A DNA stretch of 64,000 nt, taken from Bog-756 sp963738545. Lineage in GTDB: Bacteria > Actinomycetota > Acidimicrobiia > Acidimicrobiales > RAAP-2. The notes beneath the pieces were generated by a model. That model did no database searches and had not been told where the DNA came from. It worked only from the letters and a program-made list of their open reading frames with translations. Numbering within the stretch: the stretch's first letter is position 1; each line of letters starts with the position of its first letter. A program made the position numbers and the translations under genes. The DNA lies in NCBI GenBank assembly GCA_963738545.1, contig CAVTXA010000008.1:620001-684000 (forward strand). The letters are read 5' to 3'. Below, in pieces: positions 41,210 to 50,002 of the stretch.

Positions 41210-42205
41210 ATGACCTCCACCGCGTCGATCAGCTCACCCCCGGCGCCTCCGCCAGGCGGTGTCATCATCCGGACCGAGGGACTCACCAAGGTCTACGCCG
41301 GCTCGGATCTCCGCGCCGTCGACGGCCTCGATCTCGACGTGGTGCACGGCGAGATCTTCGGCCTCCTCGGGCCGAACGGCGCCGGCAAGACCACCACGGC
41401 GGGCATGCTCACCACCCGGGTGGTGCCGACCTCGGGGCGGGCCTTCGTGGGCGGGATCGACGTGGTGGCTCATCCGGCGCTGGCCAAGCAGATCCTCGGC
41501 ATCGTGAGCCAGCAGAACACCCTGGACCGGCAGCTCAACGTCTGGGAGAACCTGTACTTCCACGGCCGCCTGTTCGGGATTCCCGCCCGTGAGTCCCGAC
41601 GCATCGCCACCGAACTCCTCGAACAGTTCCAGCTGGAGCGGTGGGCCAAGGCCTCGGTCTACGCGCTGTCCGGCGGGATGGCCCAGCGACTGATGGTGGC
41701 CCGGGCCATCTTCCACCGGCCGGCGGTCCTGTTCCTCGACGAGCCCACGGCCGGCCTCGATCCCCAGAGCCGGTTGGCCCTGTGGGAGACGCTGCGGGCC
41801 CTCAATGGCGAGGGCCAGACCATCATGCTGACCACGCACTACATGGAAGAGGCCGACCAGCTGTGCGGCCGAGTGGCCATCATGGACCGGGGGAGGATCC
41901 TGGCCCTGGACACCCCGGCCGCCCTCAAACAGCAGGTCAACGCGGACACGATCGTCACCGTGATCGCCAGTGGTGACCGCGAGGCCCTGGCCGGCGTGCT
42001 GGCCGTCGGCGTCGACGGTGTGACGGCGTCCCGGATCATCGACCACGGGGTGGAGCTGCATGTGAAGGGACAGGACCGGCTGCTGCCCCGGGTCGTGAAC
42101 ACGGCCGAGGAGGCCGGGTTCCCCGTGCTCGACCTCTCGGTCACCGAACCCACCCTCGAGACCGTCTTCATCAACCTGACGGGCAAGGAGCTGCGGGAGG
42201 GATGA
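41210..42205 (+). CDS. ABC transporter ATP-binding protein, DrrA type
   Basis: This 331-residue ATPase has Walker A GPNGAGKTTT, Q-loop GIVSQQNTLDRQLNVWENL, signature LSGGMAQRLMVAR, Walker B VLFLDEPTAGLDPQ and a C-terminal extension after TTHYMEEADQL. This is the layout of the daunorubicin-resistance (DrrA) export family. GGGAG precedes ATG 41210; TAGTGT at 41191 may be its -10. The stop overlaps the permease start by 4 bases. The cargo is unknown. Confidence 0.93.
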   Translation: MTSTASISSPPAPPPGGVIIRTEGLTKVYAGSDLRAVDGLDLDVVHGEIFGLLGPNGAGKTTTAGMLTTRVVPTSGRAFVGGIDVVAHPALAKQILGIVSQQNTLDRQLNVWENLYFHGRLFGIPARESRRIATELLEQFQLERWAKASVYALSGGMAQRLMVARAIFHRPAVLFLDEPTAGLDPQSRLALWETLRALNGEGQTIMLTTHYMEEADQLCGRVAIMDRGRILALDTPAALKQQVNADTIVTVIASGDREALAGVLAVGVDGVTASRIIDHGVELHVKGQDRLLPRVVNTAEEAGFPVLDLSVTEPTLETVFINLTGKELREG

Positions 42206-43083
42206 GCGCCGTCGAGGCCGGCACCGCGCCCGAGACGATGCACGACCGGCCGACCCGGTCGACGTTCGATGCCGGCCGCATCGCCCTGTGGGCCCTGATC
42301 CTCCGGGACCTGGTGGTCCTGCGCAAGCACGTCGTCGAGTTCGTCATCCGGGTGCTGGTCCAGCCGTTCCTCTTGTGCTTCGTCTTCCTCTACGTGTTCC
42401 CGAAGATCGGCCAGGGCATCGGCGGCGGGGGTGGCCCGGTGGCCGAGTCGGCCTTCGCCACGCTGCTCGTTCCGGGCGTGGTGGGGATCTCCATCCTCTT
42501 CCAGGGCGTCCAGTCGGTGGCGCTCATCATGTCCCAGGAGTTCGGCTTCACCCGCGAGATCGAGGACCGGGTGCAGGCACCGTGCCCCATCTGGTTGGTG
42601 GCCATGGCCAAGGTGCTCTCCGGCGCCGTCCAGGGCCTGATCTCGGCCGTCATCGTGCTGCCCATCGCCTCGGTGGTTCACGCCAAGGGGGTCGAGGCCC
42701 ACCTCAACTTGCACTGGTGGATCATCGTGACCCTGGTCCCCCTGGCCTGCGTCACCATGGCGTCCCTGGGCCTACTGCTCGGGACCAGCTTCGAACCCCG
42801 GAACATCGGCTTGATGTTCGGGTTCATCATCCTGCCGGTCACCTTCCTCGGGGGGACCTACTACGAGTGGACCCGGCTGGCCCCCATCCAGGCCGGGGGT
42901 TGGCACTGGCTCCAGACGCTGGTCCTGATCAACCCCCTGATCTACGTGAACGAGGGCATGCGGGCGGCCCTGACCGACGCCCCGCACATGCACCTCTACA
43001 TCGTCTACCCGGTGCTGACCGGTTTCCTCGCCGTGTTCCTCGGCCTCGGCCTGCGCAACTTCCGCCGACGGGTGCTCTCCTGA
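42202..43083 (+). CDS. ABC-2 type permease, DrrB-like
   Basis: The 293-residue permease has about six membrane segments, including FVIRVLVQPFLLCFVFLYVF, LVPGVVGISILFQGVQSVAL and, near the end, YPVLTGFLAVFLGLGLRNF. ATGA overlap with the ATPase gene indicates one two-gene exporter operon. A hairpin (43084-43123) ends it. Confidence 0.92.
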   Translation: MSAVEAGTAPETMHDRPTRSTFDAGRIALWALILRDLVVLRKHVVEFVIRVLVQPFLLCFVFLYVFPKIGQGIGGGGGPVAESAFATLLVPGVVGISILFQGVQSVALIMSQEFGFTREIEDRVQAPCPIWLVAMAKVLSGAVQGLISAVIVLPIASVVHAKGVEAHLNLHWWIIVTLVPLACVTMASLGLLLGTSFEPRNIGLMFGFIILPVTFLGGTYYEWTRLAPIQAGGWHWLQTLVLINPLIYVNEGMRAALTDAPHMHLYIVYPVLTGFLAVFLGLGLRNFRRRVLS

Positions 43084-43123
43084 CGCCGGCCCGGTCCCCT
43101 GGCCGCGGCCCTCGAGGCCGGCG
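43084..43123 (+). terminator. Hairpin terminator after the ABC exporter
   Basis: CGCCGGCC (43084-43091) pairs with GGCCGGCG (43116-43123); the 24-base loop contains another palindrome. Confidence 0.45.
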
Positions 43124-43152
43124 ATCCGTGGGTGAGCGGGGCATCCCGGTCC

Positions 43153-43158
43153 TACGAT
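43153..43158 (+). promoter_or_regulatory. -10 box of a probable leaderless promoter (methyltransferase)
   Basis: TACGAT, 6 bases before GTG 43165; this decides that start over GTG 43132. Confidence 0.55.
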
Positions 43159-43164
43159 GACCAG

Positions 43165-43968
43165 GTGACCGCCGACGACGGCTACCTGCTCGACAACCGG
43201 CAGTCCGAAGCCGGCGACCGGCTAGCCGCCCTGTCCTCGCTCTTCGACCCCTGGACGTTCCGGCACCTCGACGACCGGGGCATCGCCCCCGGCTGGCGCT
43301 GCTGGGAGGTCGGCGCGGGCGGACCGGGCGTGGCCACCTGGATGGCCGGGCGGGTGGGCCCTTCGGGCTCGGTGCTGGCCACCGACCTCGACCTCTCGTG
43401 GATGGGGGATCCCGATCGTCACCCGTTCGAAGCCCGGGTCCATGACATCGGCAGAGACGAGGTGCCGCCGGGCCCCTTCGATCTGATCCACGCCCGCCTG
43501 GTGCTCGTCCACGTACCCCGTCGCCGTGAGGCGCTGGTGGCCCTGGTCGGGGCGCTGCGTCCGGGAGGATGGCTGGTCATCGAGGATGCTGACCCGGGTC
43601 TCCAGCCGCTGACCTGCATCGACGAATTCGGACCCGAGCAGGCCCTGGCCAACCAGTTGCGGCGCGGCTTCCGGTCGCTGCTGGTGGAGCGGGGAGCCGA
43701 CACCGGGTTCGGCCGGACGCTCCCCCGTCTGCTGCGTGAGACCGGACTGCTCGATGTGATGGCCGACGCCTATTTTCCCGTCACCGGGCCGGCGTGCACG
43801 GTCCTGGAGCGGGCCACGGTGGCCCAGATGCGGGACCGACTGGTGCACGCGGGTCTGGCCACCGAGGCCGAGATCGACCGTCACCTGGCCGCCGTCGACG
43901 CCGGCGGGATGGACTTCGCCACCTCACCGTTGATCTCCGCCTGGGGACGGGCACCCGAACCGGGTTGA
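43165..43968 (+). CDS. Class I SAM-dependent methyltransferase
   Basis: The product (267 residues) shows motif I CWEVGAGGPGVATWMAGRVG, an acidic residue after strand 2 (VLATDLD), FDLIHARLVLVHVPRRREAL and ALRPGGWLVIEDADP, matching small-molecule methyltransferases of the UbiE-like group. It is related in pattern to the 7878 gene. GTG 43165 is preferred because of the -10 box; GTG 43132 in the same frame would lie upstream of it. The substrate is unknown. Confidence 0.85.
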   Translation: MTADDGYLLDNRQSEAGDRLAALSSLFDPWTFRHLDDRGIAPGWRCWEVGAGGPGVATWMAGRVGPSGSVLATDLDLSWMGDPDRHPFEARVHDIGRDEVPPGPFDLIHARLVLVHVPRRREALVALVGALRPGGWLVIEDADPGLQPLTCIDEFGPEQALANQLRRGFRSLLVERGADTGFGRTLPRLLRETGLLDVMADAYFPVTGPACTVLERATVAQMRDRLVHAGLATEAEIDRHLAAVDAGGMDFATSPLISAWGRAPEPG

Positions 43969-44090
43969 CCCGAGGCCGGCCCCCCGCCGGTCACCGGGCG
44001 GCCGGTTACCCGCCGGTACCGAGGTGGCCCCGCTCGTGGGACCGGTAGGCTGGACCCGGTTCGCGCACCGGGCGCGGGCCGTGGACGGAG

Positions 44091-45620
44091 GTGATTCCCA
44101 CGACACCCGAGATGGCTACGGATGGAACGGCATCGGGGGGAGTCGACAGGGGGATCGACAGGCAGGACAGTGGCCAGGATGGTCCCGACAGCGGAGGGAC
44201 CAGCTTCGACATGGTCATCATCGGCGGGGGACCCGGCGGGTACGCCACCGCCCTCTACGGGGCTGCGGCCGGGCTGTCCATCGCCATCGTGGAGCTCGAC
44301 AAGGTGGGGGGCACCTGCCTCCACCGGGGCTGTGTCCCGGCCAAGGAGTTCCTCGAGACGGCATCCGTGTTCCGCACGGTGGCCGACGCCAGCGCGTTCG
44401 GGGTCACCGCCGGATCCGACGGGCCCATCACCCCGGTGGTCGACTTCTCGGTGAGCCAGGCCCGTAAACAACAGGTGGTCGACCAGCTGTTCAAAGGTCT
44501 GGCCGGCCTGTTGAAGGGCCGAGGCGTCACCGTGTTCAGCGGCAGCGGCACGCTCCTGGCCGACCATCGGGTGCAGGTCTCGGGCAACGACGGGTCGACC
44601 ACGGAGATCACCGGGACCGACGTGGTGCTGGCCGCCGGCTCGGTCCCCCGGACCATCCCGGGCTTCGACATCGACGGGGAGCTGGTCATGACCTCCGACG
44701 AGGTCCTGGCCCTCGACGAGCTGCCGGCGTCGGTGGCGGTCATCGGTGGAGGTGCCATCGGGTGTGAGTTCGCCTCCATGCTCAGCGACCTGGGCAGCAC
44801 GGTGACGGTGTTCGAGGCGCTGCCCAGCATCCTCGCCGGCTGCGACGAGGACATCGTGAAGCCGGTCGCCCGCTCCTTCCGGAAGCGGGGCATCGACGTG
44901 AAGGCGGGGGTCCGCCTGCAGGGCCACACCGCGGACCCGTCGGGACGCGGCACCGTGGTGTCCTACAACGACGGCGAGAAGCTGGCCGTGGACGCCGTGG
45001 TGGTCTCGGTGGGACGCCGCCCACGCACCGAGGGCCTGGTGGCGGAGGGAACCGGGGTGGTCGTGGATGACCGGGGCTTCGTGGTCACCGACCGGAGCAT
45101 GCGCACCGACGCCGACGGCGTGTGGGCCGTCGGTGATGTGGTGGCCGGCACGCCCCAGCTGGCCCACGTCGGCTTCGCCGAGGGCATCGTCGTGGTCAAG
45201 AGCATCCTCGGGGAGCCGGTGGTCCCGGTGGACTACGACCGGGTCCCGTGGGCCATCTACTGCCACCCCGAGGTGGCCTTCGCCGGGCTCAGCGAGGCCG
45301 CGGCCACCGAGGCGGGCTACGACGTGGTGGTCAAGAAAGACCCCTTCGGGGGCAACAGCCGCGCCCGGATCATCGGGGAGACCGACGGACTGGTGAAAGT
45401 CGTGGCCGAGCGCCTCCCCGACGGTTCGACCGGTCGGATCCTCGGTGTCCACATGGTCGGGCCCTGGGTCACCGAGCAGCTCGGTGCCGGGTACCTGGCC
45501 GTCAACTGGGAGGCCACCGCCGACGAGGTGGCCCAGTTCATCCAGCCGCACCCCTCGCTGTCGGAGACCTTCGGCGAGACCGTGCTGGCCCTGACCGGAA
45601 GGGGGCTCCACGTTGCCTGA
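44091..45620 (+). CDS. lpdA: Dihydrolipoyl dehydrogenase (E3)
   Basis: E3 reoxidises the dihydrolipoyl arm of 2-oxoacid dehydrogenases, reducing NAD. The 509-residue protein has about 40 extra polar residues before the FAD motif VIIGGGPGGYATALYGAAAG, the redox disulfide GGTCLHRGCVPAKE, the NAD motif AVIGGGAIGCEFASML, GYLAVNWEATADEVAQFI and the His-Glu segment IQPHPSLSETF. GTG 44091 directly follows GGACGGAG, which is too close for a good ribosome site, so ATG 44112 in frame is a real alternative. It overlaps the E2 gene by 8 bases. Confidence 0.94.
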   Translation: MIPTTPEMATDGTASGGVDRGIDRQDSGQDGPDSGGTSFDMVIIGGGPGGYATALYGAAAGLSIAIVELDKVGGTCLHRGCVPAKEFLETASVFRTVADASAFGVTAGSDGPITPVVDFSVSQARKQQVVDQLFKGLAGLLKGRGVTVFSGSGTLLADHRVQVSGNDGSTTEITGTDVVLAAGSVPRTIPGFDIDGELVMTSDEVLALDELPASVAVIGGGAIGCEFASMLSDLGSTVTVFEALPSILAGCDEDIVKPVARSFRKRGIDVKAGVRLQGHTADPSGRGTVVSYNDGEKLAVDAVVVSVGRRPRTEGLVAEGTGVVVDDRGFVVTDRSMRTDADGVWAVGDVVAGTPQLAHVGFAEGIVVVKSILGEPVVPVDYDRVPWAIYCHPEVAFAGLSEAAATEAGYDVVVKKDPFGGNSRARIIGETDGLVKVVAERLPDGSTGRILGVHMVGPWVTEQLGAGYLAVNWEATADEVAQFIQPHPSLSETFGETVLALTGRGLHVA

Positions 45621-47025
45621 TGTGACCATGCCGCAGCTGGGGGAGACGGTGACCGAGGGCACCATCACCAAGTGGTACAAGGCCGTCGGTGACCAGGTGG
45701 CCCGAGATGAGCCGCTGTTCGAGGTGTCCACCGACAAGGTCGACTCCGAGGTCCCCTCGCCGGCCGAAGGGGTGCTCACCGCCATTCTGGTGGAGGAGGG
45801 GGACACGGTCGACGTGGGGGTCACCATCGCCGTCATCGGCGACGCCGACGGCGCCCCGGCCGAGGCCCCCGAGGGCGCCCCGGTTGCCCAACCGGCCGTG
45901 GAGGCCGCTCCGTCACCTCCTCCCGCCCCCCCGCCCCCACTGGCCCCACCCGTGACGGCGCCTCCGGCACCGGCACCGGAGCCGGCATTGGTGGGCGCCG
46001 CTCCGGCGCCGTCATCATCGACGAACGGGACCGCTGAGGGACTGGTCCTCTCCCCGGTGGTGCGGAGACTGCTGCACGAGCACGACATCGACCCGGGATC
46101 CGTGAAGGGGACCGGGCTCGGAGGACGGATCACCCGGAGCGACGTGGAGTCGGTCATCGCCGGTGCCGGCACGGCGACCGACCCGTCGGCCGCCCCGGCC
46201 CGGGTCCCGAGTATCGCCGACCGACGCACGAGCTCCGCTCCCGTCGAGACGGTGACCCCCACGGCTCCGCCGCCATCGGCCGCCGCTGCGCCGGACGCAC
46301 CCCGCGTCACCGCTCGCGACGAGGTGGTCCCGTTCACCAACATTCGTCGACGCACCGCCGAGCACATGGTGCGGTCCAAGGCCACCTCCGCCCACACCCT
46401 CATGGTCAAGGAGATCGACTACGAGCGCGTCGAGCAGGTGCGCCGCGCCCACGGAGGACGCTTCAAGGCCGAGGAGGGGTTCAGCCTCACCTACCTGGCG
46501 TTCGCCGCCCTGGCCACGGTGGAGGCACTCGCCGAGTTCCCCCACCTCAATGCCTCGGTGGGAGAGGACTCGCTGATCGTCCACCACGACATCAACCTGG
46601 GCATCGCCGTCGATCTCGACAACGAGGGTCTCATCGTCCCGGTGGTCCACAACGCCGAGGAGCTGAACCTCCGGGGGATGGCCCGTCGGATCCGTGACGT
46701 GGCCGAGCGGGCCAGGAACAAGCGGCTGAGTCTCGACGACATCAGTGACGGCACCTTCTCGATCACCAACGCCGGGCCCTTCGGTACCCTCATCACCGGG
46801 GCCATCATCAACCAGCCCCAGGTGGCCATCCTCTCCACCGACGGGGTGGCCCGCAAGCCGGTGGTGGTCGAGCTCCCCGACGGGACCGAATCCATTGCCA
46901 TCCACTCCGTCGGCCTGGCCGCCATGACCTTCGACCACCGCGCCGTGGACGGCGCCTACGTGGCCCGGTTCCTCGCCCGCCTGTCCGAGATCCTGAACGA
47001 GCGTGACTGGGCCGGGGAGCTCTAG
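45613..47025 (+). CDS. sucB: 2-oxoacid dehydrogenase E2 (dihydrolipoyl acyltransferase)
   Basis: The 470-residue protein carries one lipoyl domain (DVTMPQLGETVTEGTITKWY, lipoyl Lys in STDKVDSEVPSPAEG), a Pro/Ala linker, a peripheral-subunit-binding domain (LSPVVRRLLHEHDIDPGSVK) and a catalytic domain ending FDHRAVDGAYVARFL with the His-x3-Asp-Gly active site. In actinobacteria one such E2 serves AceE. It starts at TTG 45613 inside the lpdA end. Whether it is acetyl- or succinyltransferase cannot be read. Confidence 0.94.
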   Translation: MPDVTMPQLGETVTEGTITKWYKAVGDQVARDEPLFEVSTDKVDSEVPSPAEGVLTAILVEEGDTVDVGVTIAVIGDADGAPAEAPEGAPVAQPAVEAAPSPPPAPPPPLAPPVTAPPAPAPEPALVGAAPAPSSSTNGTAEGLVLSPVVRRLLHEHDIDPGSVKGTGLGGRITRSDVESVIAGAGTATDPSAAPARVPSIADRRTSSAPVETVTPTAPPPSAAAAPDAPRVTARDEVVPFTNIRRRTAEHMVRSKATSAHTLMVKEIDYERVEQVRRAHGGRFKAEEGFSLTYLAFAALATVEALAEFPHLNASVGEDSLIVHHDINLGIAVDLDNEGLIVPVVHNAEELNLRGMARRIRDVAERARNKRLSLDDISDGTFSITNAGPFGTLITGAIINQPQVAILSTDGVARKPVVVELPDGTESIAIHSVGLAAMTFDHRAVDGAYVARFLARLSEILNERDWAGEL

Positions 47026-47067
47026 GCCGGTGGGTCACCCCCGGTCGGGGCCGCCGGCTGCCACCCG

Positions 47068-48831
47068 ATGAGAGTCCGATGGCTGGGGCGGGTCCCCTAC
47101 GGCGAAGCGTGGGTCGTGCAACGCGCCATCTCCCAACGCTCGGAGGCCGACTATCTCCTGTTGATGGAGCACCCGGCCGTCTACACCCTGGGCCGGAACG
47201 CCGACCCCGACCATGTCCTGGTGGATCCCGCCACCGTCGGCGCCGACCTGGTCCCGGTCGACCGCGGCGGTGACGTCACCTTCCACGGTCCGGGGCAACT
47301 CATCGGCTACCCACTGCTCACGGTCGGACCCGGGCTCCTGCACGGGCGGTCCCACGTCCATTACGTGGAGGATGTGATCATCGGCGCCCTGGTCACACTG
47401 GGAATGGACCGGAGAACGGTCGGCCGGCTCGAGGGCTATCCGGGCGTCTGGGTGGGCCTCGACGAAGAGGTGGGCGCGGGGTCGCCAGGACCACGCAAGA
47501 TCGCCGCCGTGGGGGTCCGGACGGCCCGCGGTCGCACCACCCATGGCTTCGCCCTCAACGTGTCGACCGACCTCACCATGTTCGGCCATATTGTGCCGTG
47601 CGGCATCCCCGACCGACCGGTCACCTCGCTGGCGGCCGAGGGAGTGACGGCGACCATGGCCCAGGCCCGGGACGCGGTCATTGCCGCCGCCGAGGCCGTC
47701 TGGGGACCTGTCGAGGACATGCAGCGGGTCACCGACGGCGCCAGCGCTGCGACCTCCACCACCACCTCGAGCACAGGACCGGTCGGGCCGGCACCGGTCC
47801 CGGTGACGCTCGGGCCGCCGTCGGGTACGTCGCTCCATCGCCGTCTGGCCCGGGCCGGGGTGGACCCGACGGCCGGCGTCGCCCTGGACCAGCGCAAGCC
47901 GGCCTGGCTCCGGGTTCCGACGGTGATGAAAGGGGAGTACCTCGGGCTGCGCCAGAACCTGCGGGACCTGGACCTGATCACGGTGTGCGAGGAAGCGGGC
48001 TGTCCCAATATCTACGAGTGCTGGTCGGACGGCACCGCCACCTTCATGATCAACGGCTCCCGTTGCACGAGGGCGTGCGGGTTCTGCCAGGTGGACACCC
48101 GGCACCCGCTCCCTCTCGATCCCGGCGAGCCCGGACGGGTGGCCGACGCAGTGGCGCGGATGGGCCTGGCCCATGCCGTCATCACGTGCGTGGCCCGCGA
48201 CGACCTGGCCGACGGCGGCGCCGGTGGGTTCGCCGCGGCCATCGCCGCCATCCGGGCCCGCACCCCGCGTACCACCATCGAGGTGCTGATCTCGGACTGC
48301 AAGGGTGACGGGGCCTCGCTGGCCACCATCTTCGACGCCCGTCCCGACGTGCTGAACCACAACATCGAGACGGTGGCCCGGCTGCAGCGTGCCGTCCGAC
48401 CCTCGGCCGGCTACGCCCGCAGCCTGGGGGTGTTGGCCCGGGCCAAGGAGGCCGGTCTCACCACCAAATCGGGGATCATCCTGGGCATGGGGGAGCAGGA
48501 GGACGAGGTCCTGGCCACGCTCGCCGACCTCCGGTCGGTCGGGGTCGACATCGTCACCATCGGTCAGTATCTGCGTCCCAGCCGAAACCACCTGCCCGTC
48601 TCGCGGTTCTGGGCGCCCGAGGAGTTCGAGTCCCTCCGGGTGGCGGGCATGGCCCTGGGCTTCGCCCACGTGCAGGCCTCACCCCTCACCCGCTCGAGCT
48701 ATCACGCCCGTGAGGCGGCGGAGGCATCGGTCCCGGTCCCGGGTCCCGAGGCACGAGGCGCGGCCGACCGGGGGTTGCCGCCGGTGGTGCTCAGCGCCGG
48801 AGGGACGTTCCCCTCGGGGATGCCGACCTGA
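47068..48831 (+). CDS. lipB-lipA: Fused lipoate octanoyltransferase - lipoyl synthase (LipB-LipA)
   Basis: One uninterrupted 587-residue frame holds both steps of lipoate synthesis. Residues 1-215 are LipB: LLLMEHPAVYTLGRNA, DRGGDVTFHGPGQLIGYPLL, Lys144 in PRKIAAVGVR and the catalytic Cys178 in VPCGIPDRPV; it moves octanoyl from ACP to E2. A Thr/Ser/Pro linker (about 222-255) follows. Residues 256-560 are LipA: C307-x4-C312-x5-C318 for the auxiliary cluster, CTRACGFC (333-340) for the radical-SAM cluster, and RSSY at 542-545. All key residues are present. LipB and LipA are usually separate. It starts 42 bases after E2 and overlaps the next gene by 1 base. Confidence 0.93.
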   Translation: MRVRWLGRVPYGEAWVVQRAISQRSEADYLLLMEHPAVYTLGRNADPDHVLVDPATVGADLVPVDRGGDVTFHGPGQLIGYPLLTVGPGLLHGRSHVHYVEDVIIGALVTLGMDRRTVGRLEGYPGVWVGLDEEVGAGSPGPRKIAAVGVRTARGRTTHGFALNVSTDLTMFGHIVPCGIPDRPVTSLAAEGVTATMAQARDAVIAAAEAVWGPVEDMQRVTDGASAATSTTTSSTGPVGPAPVPVTLGPPSGTSLHRRLARAGVDPTAGVALDQRKPAWLRVPTVMKGEYLGLRQNLRDLDLITVCEEAGCPNIYECWSDGTATFMINGSRCTRACGFCQVDTRHPLPLDPGEPGRVADAVARMGLAHAVITCVARDDLADGGAGGFAAAIAAIRARTPRTTIEVLISDCKGDGASLATIFDARPDVLNHNIETVARLQRAVRPSAGYARSLGVLARAKEAGLTTKSGIILGMGEQEDEVLATLADLRSVGVDIVTIGQYLRPSRNHLPVSRFWAPEEFESLRVAGMALGFAHVQASPLTRSSYHAREAAEASVPVPGPEARGAADRGLPPVVLSAGGTFPSGMPT

Positions 48832-49991
48832 TGGAAGGCCTGAGCGACGAAGCCCGGCGTTGGCGCCATGAACGGATGGCCCGGGTCCGGGCCCGCATGG
48901 CCGAACGGGGTGTGGATGCCCTGCTCCTGTCGCACGGAGCCGACCTGCCCTGGCTGATCGGCTACCGGGCCATGCCCCTCGAACGGCTCACCTTGCTCGT
49001 CCTCCCCATCGAGGGTGACCCCGTCCTGGTGGTGCCGGCCCTCGAGGCACCCCGGGTTCCCGACGCCGGCGACCTCTTCGACGTCACGGCGTGGGACGAT
49101 ACGCAGGATCCCCTCGACCGGGTGACGGGCCTGCTCACCGGGTTGGCGGGCCCCACGGCCCGGCGGCTCCGGCTGGCCCTGTCGGACCGGGCCTGGGCCA
49201 CCACCGTCCTGGCTCTCCAGCGCCGGGTGCCCGACGCCACGTGGGTCGAGGCCTCCACGGTCACGTCCCCGATCCGTGCGGTCAAGGACCCTTCGGAGTT
49301 GGCCGCCCTGCGGACGGCCGGTGCCGCCGCCGACCGGGTGGCGGCCATGCTGCAGGGTGGGGAGATCGACCTGCTCGGCCGGACCGAGGCCCAGGTGTCG
49401 GCGCGCCTCGGGGGACTTCTCATCGACGAGGGCCACAGCCAGGTCAACTTCGCCATCGTGGGCAGCGGACCGAACGCCGCCAGCCCACACCACGAGCCCG
49501 GCGCGCGGATCATCGGGGTCGGCGAGACCGTGGTGTGCGACTTCGGAGGCACCTATTCTCTCGACGGCGATGTGGGCTACTGCTCGGATATCACCCGCAC
49601 CGTGGTCACCGGACCACCCACCGGTGAGATCGCCGCCTGCTACGAGGTGTTGTTGGCGGCCCAGCAGGCCGCGGTGGCATCGGCCCGGTCCGGCGTCACG
49701 GCCGAACACGTCGACCACGTGGCCCGGGAGATCATCGAGGATGCCGGCTACGGTGCCTACTTCGTCCACCGCACCGGGCACGGGATCGGCATCGAGGAGC
49801 ACGAGGACCCCTACCTGGTGGTGGGCAACGACGAGTGCCTGCGCCCCGGCCACGCCTTCTCGGTGGAGCCCGGCATCTACCTCCCCGACCGCTTCGGCAT
49901 GCGGTTGGAGGACATCGTCGTCATCGACGAGGACGGCGCCCCGGAGCCCCTCAACTCGGCCGACCACGGCCTGATCGTCGTCGACGGCTAG
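48831..49991 (+). CDS. M24 family metallopeptidase (Xaa-Pro aminopeptidase-like)
   Basis: The product (386 residues) has a creatinase-type N-domain followed by a pita-bread catalytic domain with the metal ligands in VVCDFGGTY and CSDITRTVV, GHGIGIEEHEDPYLV, SVEPGIYLPD and GMRLEDIVVI. It would release N-terminal residues ahead of Pro. The ATG overlaps the lipB-lipA stop by one base, so it is co-transcribed with the lipoate genes; this kind of pairing is common in actinobacteria but no functional link is known to me. Confidence 0.92.
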   Translation: MEGLSDEARRWRHERMARVRARMAERGVDALLLSHGADLPWLIGYRAMPLERLTLLVLPIEGDPVLVVPALEAPRVPDAGDLFDVTAWDDTQDPLDRVTGLLTGLAGPTARRLRLALSDRAWATTVLALQRRVPDATWVEASTVTSPIRAVKDPSELAALRTAGAAADRVAAMLQGGEIDLLGRTEAQVSARLGGLLIDEGHSQVNFAIVGSGPNAASPHHEPGARIIGVGETVVCDFGGTYSLDGDVGYCSDITRTVVTGPPTGEIAACYEVLLAAQQAAVASARSGVTAEHVDHVAREIIEDAGYGAYFVHRTGHGIGIEEHEDPYLVVGNDECLRPGHAFSVEPGIYLPDRFGMRLEDIVVIDEDGAPEPLNSADHGLIVVDG

Positions 49992-50002
49992 GAGGAGCCG
50001 GG

